Below, piece after piece: positions 50,849 through 61,400 of a stretch of 64,000 bases of DNA; the first letter of the stretch is position 1, and each line of letters opens with the position of its first letter. The notes below the pieces were generated by a model. That model was given only the letters and a program-made list of their open reading frames with translations. It was not told the origin of the DNA and searched no databases. The translations under genes and the position numbers were made by a program. Origin of the DNA: CAYVHU01 sp964451415. Lineage in GTDB: Bacteria; Pseudomonadota; Alphaproteobacteria; Rhodospirillales; Magnetovibrionaceae. The stretch covers positions 62,001 through 126,000 of the forward strand of contig CAYVHU010000003.1 of the NCBI GenBank assembly GCA_964451415.1, in the 5' to 3' direction.

Positions 50849-51676
50849 TTAGACCTCTCGATGTTGGAAAATATAAAGCGTGGCCGCCAGCGGTGCGGCG
50901 CACCATGCGGCCATGACGAGCAACGACGTCACGGCGCCAATGCCGACTTGTAGGCCCACGCCCGCCAGACCGGCGGAGGCGCTGACGCTTTGAAATGTGG
51001 TGAGATTGAACACCCGGTAAGCATCGGTCGGGTTGACCAGCATTAACCAGGCGAAAAACGGCCCGTTTATCGTTGCGCCCTTGTCGGCGATCAAAATGCC
51101 CAGAAGCGTCAGATCGTACATCACCACCAGCACGATCCACAGGCCGATGGCGGCCCCGGCGGCCTTGTTTCCATTGGTCGTCATCGCGCTGATCAAATAG
51201 CCCAGCGCAATGAAGATCGCACCCAGAAGGACCGAACTGCCGATCAAGGCGGCAAACGCGCTCCAGCCTTGCGTGTCCGCGCCGCCCGACAGCGCGATGC
51301 CCACGCCCGCCAGACCGTAACCGATGATGATGGCAAACGTCAGGATCGTTACATGGCCCACGAATTTGCCGATGACCACCTGCCAGCGTGGAACCGGATA
51401 GGTGAGCAACAACACCATGGTGCCGTTTTCGAATTCGCCCGCCAACGCATTGTACGACAACATCAAGGCGATTAGCGGCAACAGATAGACGCCGAGACTG
51501 GACAGGCTGGCGACGGTGGCGCTTAAAGGACTGGCCTTGATCTCACCGACCGGGGACGAACCCACCAGCGCCAGCACCAGCGCTAGCGAGGCCAACAGGA
51601 CGATGGTGGCGAAGATCCAGCGGTTTCTGAAACCGTCACGTAGTTCTTTTCCGGCGATGATGAAGATGGGTTTCAT
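50849..51676 (-). CDS. nosY: NosY ABC permease
   Basis: A 275-residue membrane protein with six predicted helices. It forms with NosF an ABC transporter required for assembly of the copper sites of NosZ, in complex with NosD. GNRWIFATIVLLASLALVLAL and GEFENGTMVLLLTYPVPRWQ are typical of NosY. It overlaps nosF by four bases at the start and has nosL right after. Confidence 0.93.
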   Translation of the reverse strand: MKPIFIIAGKELRDGFRNRWIFATIVLLASLALVLALVGSSPVGEIKASPLSATVASLSSLGVYLLPLIALMLSYNALAGEFENGTMVLLLTYPVPRWQVVIGKFVGHVTILTFAIIIGYGLAGVGIALSGGADTQGWSAFAALIGSSVLLGAIFIALGYLISAMTTNGNKAAGAAIGLWIVLVVMYDLTLLGILIADKGATINGPFFAWLMLVNPTDAYRVFNLTTFQSVSASAGLAGVGLQVGIGAVTSLLVMAAWCAAPLAATLYIFQHREV

Positions 51677-52602
51677 TGCGGTTGGCCTGTATGGGAAAAG
51701 TGTTCGTAGATTTCTTCTAATCCCGGTGGGTTGATATCGAGGTTTTCAATGGCGTCCAGCTGGGCGATGTGGCGTACGACCTTCATCTTGTCGGCGGGGG
51801 GGCAACTGAGTTCGAGGGTGCTGACGTTGATTCTGTCGACTGTGGCATGGGGTCCCAGGGCGCGGGCGACTTGGGAAATCCGGGTGGTCTGGCCGGGGTC
51901 GGACGGGACGCAAAGGCGTAAGCGCACCGGCAGTCCGGTGGCGAGGCGCAACTCCTCAAGGGTGCCGCGTGCGACGATACGGCCCTGGCGCAGGATAATC
52001 AGGCGATCGCCGCGCGATTCAATCTCGCTCAAGGCGTGGGAGGACAAAAACACCGTCACGCCTTCATGTTTCAACTCATCCAGAACATCGTAAAAATCCC
52101 GGCGCAAGGCGGGGTCGAGGCCGCTGGTGGGTTCGTCCAGGAACAACAACCGTGGTTTGCCGAGCAACGCCTGGGCCAGCCCCAGTCTTTGACGCATGCC
52201 CTTGGAATAGGTCGAGATGCGCCGGGTGGACGCCGCCGCCAATCCTAAGCGTTCCAGCAAAGGCCCGCAGGCGCTGAGGGGTTCACCTTTGAGGCGGGCG
52301 TAAAAATCGAGTGCTTCGCGGCCGCTCAGATTGGCGTACAGCGACACATTTTCGGGCAGGTAGCCCAGATGGGCGCGCAATTCAGCCGGGGCTTGCGCCG
52401 GGTTCACCCCCAGGACTCGGACTTGGCCGCCGGTGGGTCTCGTCAGGCCCAAAAGCAGTTTGATCAATGTCGTTTTTCCGGCACCGTTATGGCCCAATAC
52501 CATCATGTATTCACCTTCCGCAACGTGCAGATCGATGTTTTGCAATACGGTATGGGTTCCATAGCGTTTCGAGAGGTCCGTGAAATCGATCATTGCGCTC
52601 AT
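51673..52602 (-). CDS. nosF: NosF ABC ATP-binding subunit
   Basis: A 309-residue ATPase. Walker A GHNGAGKTT near residue 38, signature loop TYSKGMRQRLGLAQAL and Walker B LLFLDEPTSGLDPALRRDFY. The C-terminal 80 residues form the NosF-type extension. ATG at 52602 overlaps the nosD stop (ATGA). It energises NosY. Confidence 0.94.
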   Translation of the reverse strand: MSAMIDFTDLSKRYGTHTVLQNIDLHVAEGEYMMVLGHNGAGKTTLIKLLLGLTRPTGGQVRVLGVNPAQAPAELRAHLGYLPENVSLYANLSGREALDFYARLKGEPLSACGPLLERLGLAAASTRRISTYSKGMRQRLGLAQALLGKPRLLFLDEPTSGLDPALRRDFYDVLDELKHEGVTVFLSSHALSEIESRGDRLIILRQGRIVARGTLEELRLATGLPVRLRLCVPSDPGQTTRISQVARALGPHATVDRINVSTLELSCPPADKMKVVRHIAQLDAIENLDINPPGLEEIYEHFSHTGQPQ

Positions 52603-53909
52603 TGTTTTTCTCCGCGAAAGATGAGCATGGGCGGCGGGGTCATCAAGGGCGCGCTGTCGGTGACGCCGCCGGGGCGTATGGATGGAAATTCGGACTGGGC
52701 CCAACGCAGAATCTGAACGGCGGGGCTGTTGAGCAGCAAGCGCGCCAGCGGATGGCTCCACACCACCTGATCGACAAGACCGTTGGGGTGGTAGGGGCGA
52801 TCTGAAATGCCGTCGCCGTTTAAATCGAACGATGCATTATCGCTCCAATAATTTCCCCGGCCATGGTCGGACCATTCGATGTAACGGGTCCCGACGTATT
52901 TGACTTGCGTGCGGTTGTTGATGAAAGCGTTTCCGGTGATCTTGTTGTCCTCGGATCCTGCCGTGAAGTGAATGCCGATGGCGCAGTCCTCAAAGGTGTT
53001 GCCGCGAAAAATGTTGCGGTTTGCATCGTAGATGAAAACGCATTTTTTCGATCCACCGCGCGCCACGTTGTCGGTAATGGCGGATCGGTTGGTGTAGTTG
53101 AACAAAAAAGCACGTCCGCGATCGTGTTCTGAGAGATTTTTGGAAATTTTCAGATGATCGGAAAACATGATGGCGTAACCGATGTCGTTGTTGTACGAGC
53201 GGTTGCCGGAAATTTCACTGTAGTTCGTGTACATGTAATGAATGGCGAAACGTAAATCGCGAAACGTATTGTTGCGAAAAATATCGTTCTTGCCGGTCAT
53301 CACGAAAATACCGTCGCGACCATGCAGCACGCTATTGTTTTCAATGATTGATCCCGGCGAATTCCACACGTAAAAACCGTTGCCGCGGGCACTCATGCGA
53401 AAATTGGTGCTGCCGAGAATCGTATTTCCGCGCACCCGGGCGTTATGCGGCCCCTTGAGGAATATTCCCGTCAAATTGTTTTTGAGATGGTTGTTCTCGA
53501 TCAAGACCCCGGTGCCTTTGACGCTGACGAAAATCGCGGCGTTTTCTTTCGCCAGATCGGTGCCGGAGTTGACGATGGTGAGACCTTTGATGACGACATT
53601 TGGGGCGGAAACCCGGATCACGCTGTCGTGTTTGCGTCCGTCAATGACGCTCTCGGGCATGCCCAGAATTTTCAGGGGCTTGTCGATGACGATGGGGCCG
53701 AAATAACGACCGTTTTGTAGTGTGAGCGTGTCGCCCGAACGCGCCGACGAAATGGCCTCGGCAAGGGTTGTGTCACCCGGTTTGACGACGATATTCGCCG
53801 CGTGCGCTTGGCTCGTTGGCGCAAAAAGCAGAAACGTCAAAACGACAACGCCCGCGGCCCTGAAAAACAGGGCCGCGAGTTTGTCGAAGATGGAAGACGT
53901 CTTCGTCAT
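52599..53909 (-). CDS. nosD: NosD periplasmic copper-site assembly protein
   Basis: A 436-residue exported protein with a Sec signal (cleavage about residue 37, after AHAA). It is a right-handed beta-helix made of repeated GNxF/NNxx turns (such as IFRNNTFRDL and DNKITGNAFINN). NosD connects the NosFY transporter to NosZ copper loading. Start at 53909 gives MTKTSSIF; the upstream 29 codons are not part of the family. Confidence 0.93.
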   Translation of the reverse strand: MTKTSSIFDKLAALFFRAAGVVVLTFLLFAPTSQAHAANIVVKPGDTTLAEAISSARSGDTLTLQNGRYFGPIVIDKPLKILGMPESVIDGRKHDSVIRVSAPNVVIKGLTIVNSGTDLAKENAAIFVSVKGTGVLIENNHLKNNLTGIFLKGPHNARVRGNTILGSTNFRMSARGNGFYVWNSPGSIIENNSVLHGRDGIFVMTGKNDIFRNNTFRDLRFAIHYMYTNYSEISGNRSYNNDIGYAIMFSDHLKISKNLSEHDRGRAFLFNYTNRSAITDNVARGGSKKCVFIYDANRNIFRGNTFEDCAIGIHFTAGSEDNKITGNAFINNRTQVKYVGTRYIEWSDHGRGNYWSDNASFDLNGDGISDRPYHPNGLVDQVVWSHPLARLLLNSPAVQILRWAQSEFPSIRPGGVTDSAPLMTPPPMLIFRGEKQ

Positions 53910-53913
53910 GGAC

Positions 53914-55872
53914 TTAGGCGGGTTCGACCAGCATACGACTGCGCATTTCCAAGTGCAGCGCATGGCAGAACCACTGGCAATAGAACCAGTGCACACCCGG
54001 ACGGTCCGCGATAAAGGTCACCGAAGATGTGGCCTGCGGCCCGATTTCCATGGCGATGCCGTAGTTCGCCAGGGTAAAGCCGTGGGTCAGATCCGAGATG
54101 TCGTCGATATTGGTGATGGTGATCGTGACCTCGTTGCCTTGTTTGACGGTGAACTTTTTCAGGCTGTAGTTCGGTGCCTGGGACGTCATGTAGACGCGCA
54201 CCTTGTTGCCGTCGCGGATCACGTTTGCAGCTTCCTCCAGGACGATGCCGTCCTTGGCGGCCATCTTGCGGGCGTCTTCCCACATCGGGTCCTTGCGGTC
54301 CCATATGTCTACGGGGTTGACGATGTCGGTGCGCACGATGATGCAATCGTGCGGTTCGGCGAAAGTCGGTCCGTCATGCACGATTTTCAGTTTTTCGCCC
54401 GTGAGGTCGATCAACTGGTCATTTTCCGGTTTCAGCGGGCCCGCGTCGATGAAGCGGTCCTTGGAGAACTTGTTCAACGACACCAGCCACTTTCCGTCGG
54501 CTTCCTTGGTTTCGCCCATGGAGGAGTGGTTGTGGCCGGGCTGGTAGGAAACATCGATTTTTTCGATGATCGGATCGACCTTTTCACCCTTGTAGGCGCG
54601 GACCGCCTTGTCGATATTCCACTTCACGACCTGACTGTCGAGAAACAGGGTCGTAAAGGCGTTGCCCTTGCCGTCGAAGGCGGTGTGAAGCGGCCCGAGA
54701 CCCAGTTGCGGTTCCGCCACCACGCAATCGCGCGGTTTGATCTTGTCCTTGAACAAGTCCGGAATTTTGCGCAGATCCACTACCGAAACGGTCGGCGACA
54801 ACTTGCCGCTAATCATCACGTATTTTCCGTCCGGGGCCGTGTTGCAGCCATGCGGGCTGTTGGGGATCGGAATGTAGCGGGTGTAGCGCGAACCCTTGCG
54901 GCCGTCGAGGACGGGCACGCCTTTGATTTTTTTGAAGTCGCCTTTCTTGACGCCGGCCTCGATCGCCTTGAGGTCGAACACCACCATCCAGTCCATGGCG
55001 TTGGCGGTCATTTCTTCCAAAGTGACGCCTTCTTCGGAGTTGTAGCACGACGAAAATGCGTACAGACCCTGGTAGTCCGTATCGCAGTTATCCAGGTTGC
55101 CGTCGACCATCACCTGCCACGACACTTCCATCTTGTCGCCGTCGATGGCCGTAAAGAGGGCGTGGTATTTGCTGGGATCGTCCAGGTCCGTTCCGTCGTT
55201 GGGGATCGGAACCCGATGTTCGCCGTTGGCGAAGACATAGCCGGTACGGGGATATTTTTGCGGACGCAGCCCGTGAATGTCGGCGGTGTTGGGGACTTCG
55301 ATCATTTTATCGACCTTCATCACGTCACAGCGCACACGCGCCACACGGGTGTTGGCCTTGTCGTTCATGAACAGATAGCGTCCGTCATAGGTGCCGTCGG
55401 TAAACGACATGTGCGGATGGTGAAGATCGCCGTTGAGCCACACGCCACCGCGCGATTCGAGGAATTTTTTGGTTTCCGGCAACATATTGGCGCGCATGAT
55501 TTTGCGACTTTCGTTGGTTTGTCCCCAACCCGTCGCACTGTCGTGGTTGAACACCGGAATGCGCATCAGCTCGCGCATGGACGGGATCCCCAGGATGCGC
55601 AGCTCGCCGGATTGGCCGCCGCTCCAAAACCCGTAGTATTCGTCGAGTTCTCCCGGCTTGACTTCGGCGCGGTTGCGCTCGGAGGCTTGTGCGGTCCCGG
55701 GCGACAGCAGCGAACCGCCGACCAGACCCGCGATTCCCCCCGCGGCCGTTGCGCCGCCGACACCGGCCAGCGTGGCCAGTTTAGCGGTGTTGCCAAACAA
55801 TTCGCGGCGCGTATAAGACAAATCAGCCTTATCTTTTCCCTTGGACTCCGTCTTATCGTCTTCTTTGGACAT
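53914..55872 (-). CDS. nosZ: Nitrous oxide reductase
   Basis: A 652-residue periplasmic enzyme reducing N2O to N2. A Tat leader (YTRRELFGNTAKLA) is at the N terminus. The N-terminal seven-bladed propeller (about residues 60-530) holds the CuZ histidines, including SRYTRYIPIPNSPHGCN and PGHNHSSMG. The C-terminal cupredoxin has the CuA site CQWFCHALHLEM with C632, C636, H640 and M643. This is the clade I, Tat-dependent type. It starts 145 bp after the nosR stop. Confidence 0.97.
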   Translation of the reverse strand: MSKEDDKTESKGKDKADLSYTRRELFGNTAKLATLAGVGGATAAGGIAGLVGGSLLSPGTAQASERNRAEVKPGELDEYYGFWSGGQSGELRILGIPSMRELMRIPVFNHDSATGWGQTNESRKIMRANMLPETKKFLESRGGVWLNGDLHHPHMSFTDGTYDGRYLFMNDKANTRVARVRCDVMKVDKMIEVPNTADIHGLRPQKYPRTGYVFANGEHRVPIPNDGTDLDDPSKYHALFTAIDGDKMEVSWQVMVDGNLDNCDTDYQGLYAFSSCYNSEEGVTLEEMTANAMDWMVVFDLKAIEAGVKKGDFKKIKGVPVLDGRKGSRYTRYIPIPNSPHGCNTAPDGKYVMISGKLSPTVSVVDLRKIPDLFKDKIKPRDCVVAEPQLGLGPLHTAFDGKGNAFTTLFLDSQVVKWNIDKAVRAYKGEKVDPIIEKIDVSYQPGHNHSSMGETKEADGKWLVSLNKFSKDRFIDAGPLKPENDQLIDLTGEKLKIVHDGPTFAEPHDCIIVRTDIVNPVDIWDRKDPMWEDARKMAAKDGIVLEEAANVIRDGNKVRVYMTSQAPNYSLKKFTVKQGNEVTITITNIDDISDLTHGFTLANYGIAMEIGPQATSSVTFIADRPGVHWFYCQWFCHALHLEMRSRMLVEPA

Positions 55873-56017
55873 TGTCGTTCTCCCGGTTCTGACTTCATTC
55901 AGGACAAAATTAAATTTCAGTACTTAAGTGGTCGTGTCAAGTATTTTGTCTTTTTGTGAGATGCAAATATTCCTCTTTTCTTGTTGTTTACGTAATAACG
56001 ATAAACACATGAAAATA

Positions 56018-58273
56018 TTATGTTACGGACTTCTTTGTTAAATACTTTGTCTTTGGGGGTATTTCAGCAGATGACAGTGCGGCGCGCCGTTCTCGTCTGA
56101 GGCGTTTCTCGATCACCACGGGACAGCGGTGCGCATCGTGGTAAAGCACCTGACAGTGCAGGCAATAAAGGCATTCGTTTGGATTGATGCGCCCATCGGG
56201 ATGGATGGCCTGGACCATGCAATCGGTGGCGCAGCGTTGGCATGGCGAGCCGCATTCGCGGTAACGCCGTAGCCATTCGAACATGCGCATGCGTCCCGGA
56301 ATGGCCAGCGCCGCACCCAACGGGCACAGGTAACGGCAATAGAACCGTTCGATAAACAGCCCCACGCCGAGCAAGGAAACGGCAAACAGGACGAACGGCC
56401 ATTCGCGGGCGAATTTCAAAATAATGGCGGTCTTGAACGGTTCGATTTCGGCCATGCGTTCGGCCATCGATACCGAGTAAAGCGATAGGCCCAACAGACC
56501 CAGGAAGATGATGTACTTCAACGGCCACAGACGTTCGTGCAGACCCCAGGGCAGGGTGATTTGAGGGATGTGCAACTTTTTGGCGATCCTGTTGAGGATT
56601 TCCTGCATGGCTCCGAACGGGCACAGCCAACCGCAAAACACGCCGCGGCCCCAGAACAAAAGAGAAATGGCGACGGCGCCCCACAGGATAAAGATCAGCG
56701 GCTCCCTGAGGAAATAGTTCCAACTGAATCCCGTCAGCAAGGCGTTGAAAAACGTCATGACGTTGACGACGGACAACTGGGCGTTGGCGGCATAGCCGAT
56801 ACCAAACAAGGTGAAGAGCAGAAAACCCATGCGTACGCGCAAGGTCAGTCGGGGATGTTTCGCCAGCCAGTCCTGGAAGAAGAAAATGACCGTCAGACCA
56901 CCCAAAGCGATCAATAGAATCGAAATTTCGGGGATCTTCGAACGCCACATTTTTTCCCACAGGGGGGTGACTTTTTTCTCTGCCGGCGGTTTGAGGCGCT
57001 GCGTTTTCACATAGTGTGCCGGAAGGGTGTATCCCAGATCGTAAGTCAGAAAAGCTTTTTTCGTCGCGCCTGTGATGCGGCTGACAAGGAATTTTAGACG
57101 CCACGGCGCCGTCGGGTCGAAGGTGCCGTCATTGGGGAGTTTAAAGAGATCGACTTCCTTGAATCTCGGTGCGCCGGCAGCGTTTACCGCGGATAACCGC
57201 TTATGCTGTTTGTCGCGAAAACGGTACGTGTTATCGCCCTGGATAACCTGGAAACGATCGAAGATACCGCCGCGCACATAGGCGGACCCCTTGAAGGAAT
57301 AGCGTCCGTTCGCCGACAGCATGATGGCTTGCTGGCCCGGTTTCAAAAAATGTTTCAGATTTTTGTATTCGCGCTTGCCGATGACGCTGCGTCCGATGCT
57401 GGGCACCGAAACGAGGGCCGCATACACGTCGATATAAGGGTCGCCGGGATCGCCAACCTCGGGGCGTTGTGCGGCGATGGGGTCGTTTGCATCGACAAAG
57501 GCCTTGTTGATTTCGCCCACGCTCACACTTAAATGACGCACCGAACCATCACCGTTCAGCGCCTTCCAGGCGATGGTTTCGGTCTTTGTCATATCGATAG
57601 TTTTTTTAACGAGCGAGACTTTTTTGACTTCCGGCTTCAGCCCGCCCAGTGAAAAACGGCGCGCGACTTTTACGCAGGATCGTAAAATGGTGTCGTCCAT
57701 GACCATCACGGTCACGGTCGCGCCGCTGACGATATCGATGTTGCTGCTTTGCGATCCGTTAACGATGTTGGCCATCTTCAGGCCGATGTAGGACTTCAGA
57801 ACCTTGACGATCCGGGCTTCGGGAATGCCCACCAGGATAATCGGTTCGTGGTGTTCGACCAGCTTCACAAAGGTGACGACACCTTGCATGTCGAGGGCGA
57901 GCAGGATGTGAATGGGTTTCCCCGAATACCCGGTCGCGTTGACATAGCCGGAATTGAGAAACACATAGCCAACTTTTTTGTCACCTTTGTAGACAACCGC
58001 GGTGGGCGGTTCCTGCTTCAAGGTTGCAAATCGGTCCGCGCCGGGGATGACCTGCGAGGGCGTCACGGTTTTTAAAAAACGGGCTAAATTTACATCCGCG
58101 TTATGGATGAGTGGCGGCCTGGCACTGAACTGAGCCGATGCCGCAGACAACCCAACGATCAAAGCAATGACTGCAATCGCAACGAACGTTCCGCCCGAGC
58201 GCAACATTCCAAGCAATAAAACACGCAAGCTGATGGTCCTTAAAGGGGTGCACTCAACTTTCTCGAACGGCAT
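56018..58273 (-). CDS. nosR: NosR, FMN-binding electron-transfer protein
   Basis: A 751-residue membrane flavoprotein feeding electrons to NosZ and sometimes affecting nos expression. Order: N-terminal signal/anchor (about residues 27-48), a periplasmic FMN-binding domain with the threonine-containing IVSGATVTVMVMDDTILRS around residue 200, helices from about 440, and cytoplasmic iron-sulfur motifs CGWLCPFGAMQEIL, CRYLCPLGAALAIP and CxxPCxxC/CLYCLHCQ near the end. NosX should flavinylate it. A perfect TTGAC-N4-GTCAA site is about 100 bp upstream. Confidence 0.95.
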   Translation of the reverse strand: MPFEKVECTPLRTISLRVLLLGMLRSGGTFVAIAVIALIVGLSAASAQFSARPPLIHNADVNLARFLKTVTPSQVIPGADRFATLKQEPPTAVVYKGDKKVGYVFLNSGYVNATGYSGKPIHILLALDMQGVVTFVKLVEHHEPIILVGIPEARIVKVLKSYIGLKMANIVNGSQSSNIDIVSGATVTVMVMDDTILRSCVKVARRFSLGGLKPEVKKVSLVKKTIDMTKTETIAWKALNGDGSVRHLSVSVGEINKAFVDANDPIAAQRPEVGDPGDPYIDVYAALVSVPSIGRSVIGKREYKNLKHFLKPGQQAIMLSANGRYSFKGSAYVRGGIFDRFQVIQGDNTYRFRDKQHKRLSAVNAAGAPRFKEVDLFKLPNDGTFDPTAPWRLKFLVSRITGATKKAFLTYDLGYTLPAHYVKTQRLKPPAEKKVTPLWEKMWRSKIPEISILLIALGGLTVIFFFQDWLAKHPRLTLRVRMGFLLFTLFGIGYAANAQLSVVNVMTFFNALLTGFSWNYFLREPLIFILWGAVAISLLFWGRGVFCGWLCPFGAMQEILNRIAKKLHIPQITLPWGLHERLWPLKYIIFLGLLGLSLYSVSMAERMAEIEPFKTAIILKFAREWPFVLFAVSLLGVGLFIERFYCRYLCPLGAALAIPGRMRMFEWLRRYRECGSPCQRCATDCMVQAIHPDGRINPNECLYCLHCQVLYHDAHRCPVVIEKRLRRERRAALSSAEIPPKTKYLTKKSVT

Positions 58274-58375
58274 GATGGTGACCCGTCTTTAATTTACGAA
58301 GTTAATATGTCAATTTCGTTTTGTCGTTAATTACAACAATTTGACGTCATTTAACATATGCCTCGTAAGGCCGAA

Positions 58376-58389
58376 TTGACTTTCGTCAA
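58376..58389. promoter_or_regulatory. FNR/NNR-type palindrome upstream of nosR
   Basis: TTGACTTTCGTCAA is a perfect TTGAC-N4-GTCAA inverted repeat of the CRP/FNR superfamily (FNR, NNR/DNR, FixK). Its centre is 109 bp before the nosR ATG, fitting a -41.5 class II activator site with a leader of about 70 nt. It could sense anoxia or nitric oxide. Confidence 0.7.
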
Positions 58390-58430
58390 GTACGGTGACG
58401 GATACCCATAACATATTTTTTTGCAGCCAT

Positions 58431-61400
58431 CTAGAGTTGTTTTTGCAGTGAAACTTTTTCTACTCTCACGGGAATAGCCTGTCGGGCGGCACTGCCCACC
58501 ACGAAATCGGCCAGGACCTGTTTGTGTGTGAAAGAAGGGTCGTGCACGCCTAAGTCGTTGATGTTGACTCCCTCGGCGGCAAGCGCGTTTGCGGCGAAGA
58601 CCCGGGTGCCGATTTTATACAGGTTTGCACCGAGCGCCTTGTGGCCGAAGCCATGTTCGATGCCCACTACGCCCGGGGCAATGCCCTGTCGAACCAGGGC
58701 TTTGCCCACAATCTCGCCATCCGGTGAATTGACCTTGAGCGTGTCGCCGGTGATGATGTTAAGGCGCGCCGCGTCCTTGCTGTTCAGGGAAATTGCATTT
58801 GAACGGTGGATGTCCTGGAGCGCCGGAACGCCGATGGTATGGGACGATTGCAATTCCGACTTTGTCGAGACGGCGAGGAACGGCCACGACTTTTCGGGGA
58901 AGGCCTCCGACATAGGACGGCCGTCTCCCAGGGCGGGCATCATGAAGGTGGGGGACCCGACAAAACGCTTTCCGGTCATCGCGTCGCGCGCACTGCCCAG
59001 TTCTTCGTTCCAGATTTGCAGGCCTTTTTTGTAGGTTCTGGCGAGATGTCCGTTTTTGTAGCTCGTGTCTACATCGGCAAAACGGCCGCCGCGATTGTAG
59101 ACATAGGCGACCTTGCGCCATTCTTCGGGCTTCAAGACGGCTTCCAATGCCGGGCGCATATGGTCCACGCCGCTTAAGGCCATTTCCTCGTCATCGGAAT
59201 CCGGGACGGGTTTGCCGTCGAAGGCGACGTTGGCAGCCGCACGCAGGTAGTAGTCTTCCGCGCGGTTCAAGGGCAGCAGGTTTTTGTTCTTGTCGGGGAT
59301 CGCTTTGTCGCCGAAACCCGGAAGCCCCAAGCGTTTGGCGACTTCGATAAGGAACGTCTCCATGTCGATGGGACGGCCATCGGGCAATTTCTCAAGGGGG
59401 GTGTCCACCACCGGCCAGCGTGCCGTCGAAACCTTGGTCAGCGAAGCGCCCCAAGCGCTGGACCAGCCCCAGCTTTCGTAAAGGATATTATCCGGCACGA
59501 TGTAGTCGGCGTAACGCGTCGTTTCATTGATAAAAGGATCGATAGCGATATACAGCGGAATGTTTTTCGGATCGCGCATGGTCTTATCGACCATCTTTTC
59601 GATTCCCGGAATGCCGTAGATCGGGTTCGTCGACCATGTGATCAGGGCCTTGGCCTTGTATGGATAGCCCGTCATGGCACCGGTGAAAAAGTGTGCCGAA
59701 AGGGGCGGAGACAGGGAATACCACGGTGCTTCGGCCGGATAGGGGTTTTGTCCCGCGGCTTTTTTGCGTGCGAACTCGCTGGTTTTTTCATACGCGAACC
59801 CGCCACGGCCCAGGTTGACACCCCTGGGTTTGACCTTTCCGGGGAAGCCCGCAATGTTGTAACGCGGTCCCGGCGCGATCGACCTGAATTTGCCGCCGCC
59901 GGCGCCGGTGCCGCCCTTGGCGTTCAGGTTGCCGACCAGGGCGTTGAGCATGACGATGGCGTAGGCCGTATAAAATCCCGCGCTGTGCATGGTGCCGCCG
60001 TGACAGTCCGCGGCGGCCTGTTTGCCATGGGCGGTGAATTCCCGCGCCAGTTCGATGATCTTGTCTTCCGGAACGTTGCATGCGGCGGAATATTCCACCA
60101 ACGTTTTCGCCAGCGCTTCACGCTTCAACAAGGCCAGAGAAGACGCGACCTTGACCTTCGTTCCGTCCGTCAACGTCACTTCGCCCTCATAAAAGATCCG
60201 GGCCGGCGCGCCATGGGTGTCCGCAGCGACGATGGTGTTGCTTGCCGCATCGACGGCAAGGGCGGAATCCTTCAACGCCGCAGGGGCGTTCGCGTTGATC
60301 TGTCCGTAGCGCACGAAACGTCCCGCGTCCGCGTGTCGGTCGTCGTCGATTACCAGATGGGTGGCGTTCGACCACGATACCTCACCCGCCGCCTTCGCAG
60401 CCTTGGGGGAGGGCTGGGCGAGAAACACGCTGTCATAGCGCTTGTTTTCAAAGATCCAGCGGATCATGCCCATGACGAGGGCCGAATCCGTGCCGGGTTT
60501 GATGGGCACCCATTCGCCGAGACCGGAGGCGTGAGACTGTGCGTTGGTCATCACCGGATCGACGACGGCGTACTTGATTTTGCGTTCGGTGCGGGCTTTG
60601 GCGATCAGATGTCCCAGCAATTTAAAGGGATTGCCGGCGTTGCCCGGGGCCGTGCCGATGAACAGCATGTACTTGGCGTTGTCGAAGTCCGGTTTGAGGT
60701 GCGGTTGTTTTTTCCAGTTGTCCAACAGCGCCGCGTAGCCTGAGCGCATGCTCAGCCCGCAATAGCTGCGGTGACCGACGAAATTCACGGTGCCGAAGGA
60801 CTTTTTGGCGAAACGCGCAGCGAAGTTCAACCGACCGCTCTTAAAAGGCGGCATGAAAATCAGCTGGTTGGACTTGGGACCAAATTCCGGGTTTTGCGGA
60901 TCAATCGGTGTTTTGATATCGCGAATGGCGCGCAAACCTTCAACTTGTCCTTCTCCGAACAAGTCGCCGCCTTCCACGACCTCTTTGATCAATTGGTCAA
61001 AGGGGATTTTTTCCCACTGTCCTGCGCCGCGCGGGCCGACCCGCTTCATTGGGCTCAGGATACGCCGCGGGTCCTTCAGCTTCGTCAAGACTGCGTTGCC
61101 GCGACCACACGCGGTGGAGCGTCCGGCAAGGCCTTTTTCCTGGAAATGTGACAAGTTCGTCAAGCTGTCCTTGAACGACGTTTCATAGGGCAGATGCGGG
61201 TCCGTGGAGAGCATATGATAAGGATTGCCGGTAACGCGCAGCACCGTGTTGGTGCGCTTGTCCAACCGCACCCTGACGCCGCAACCCGTCGTGCAACCCA
61301 TGCACATGGTATAGGAAATGCGCTGGTCGGGGTTGGGGGTCACGGCGCCGGTTTGCGGATCGACGGTATATTCCGGGTCGTGAGCGTTGCCGCGCACGCC

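Noticed and set aside
53722..55959. Large open frame of about 745 codons on the plus strand opposite nosZ
   Set aside because: It is the antisense shadow of nosZ; its residue make-up (His/Arg/Val-rich) is typical of a GC-rich complementary frame and it has no family match.
59691..60743. Long open frame opposite ttrA
   Set aside because: Antisense shadow of ttrA; no start context and no recognised domain.
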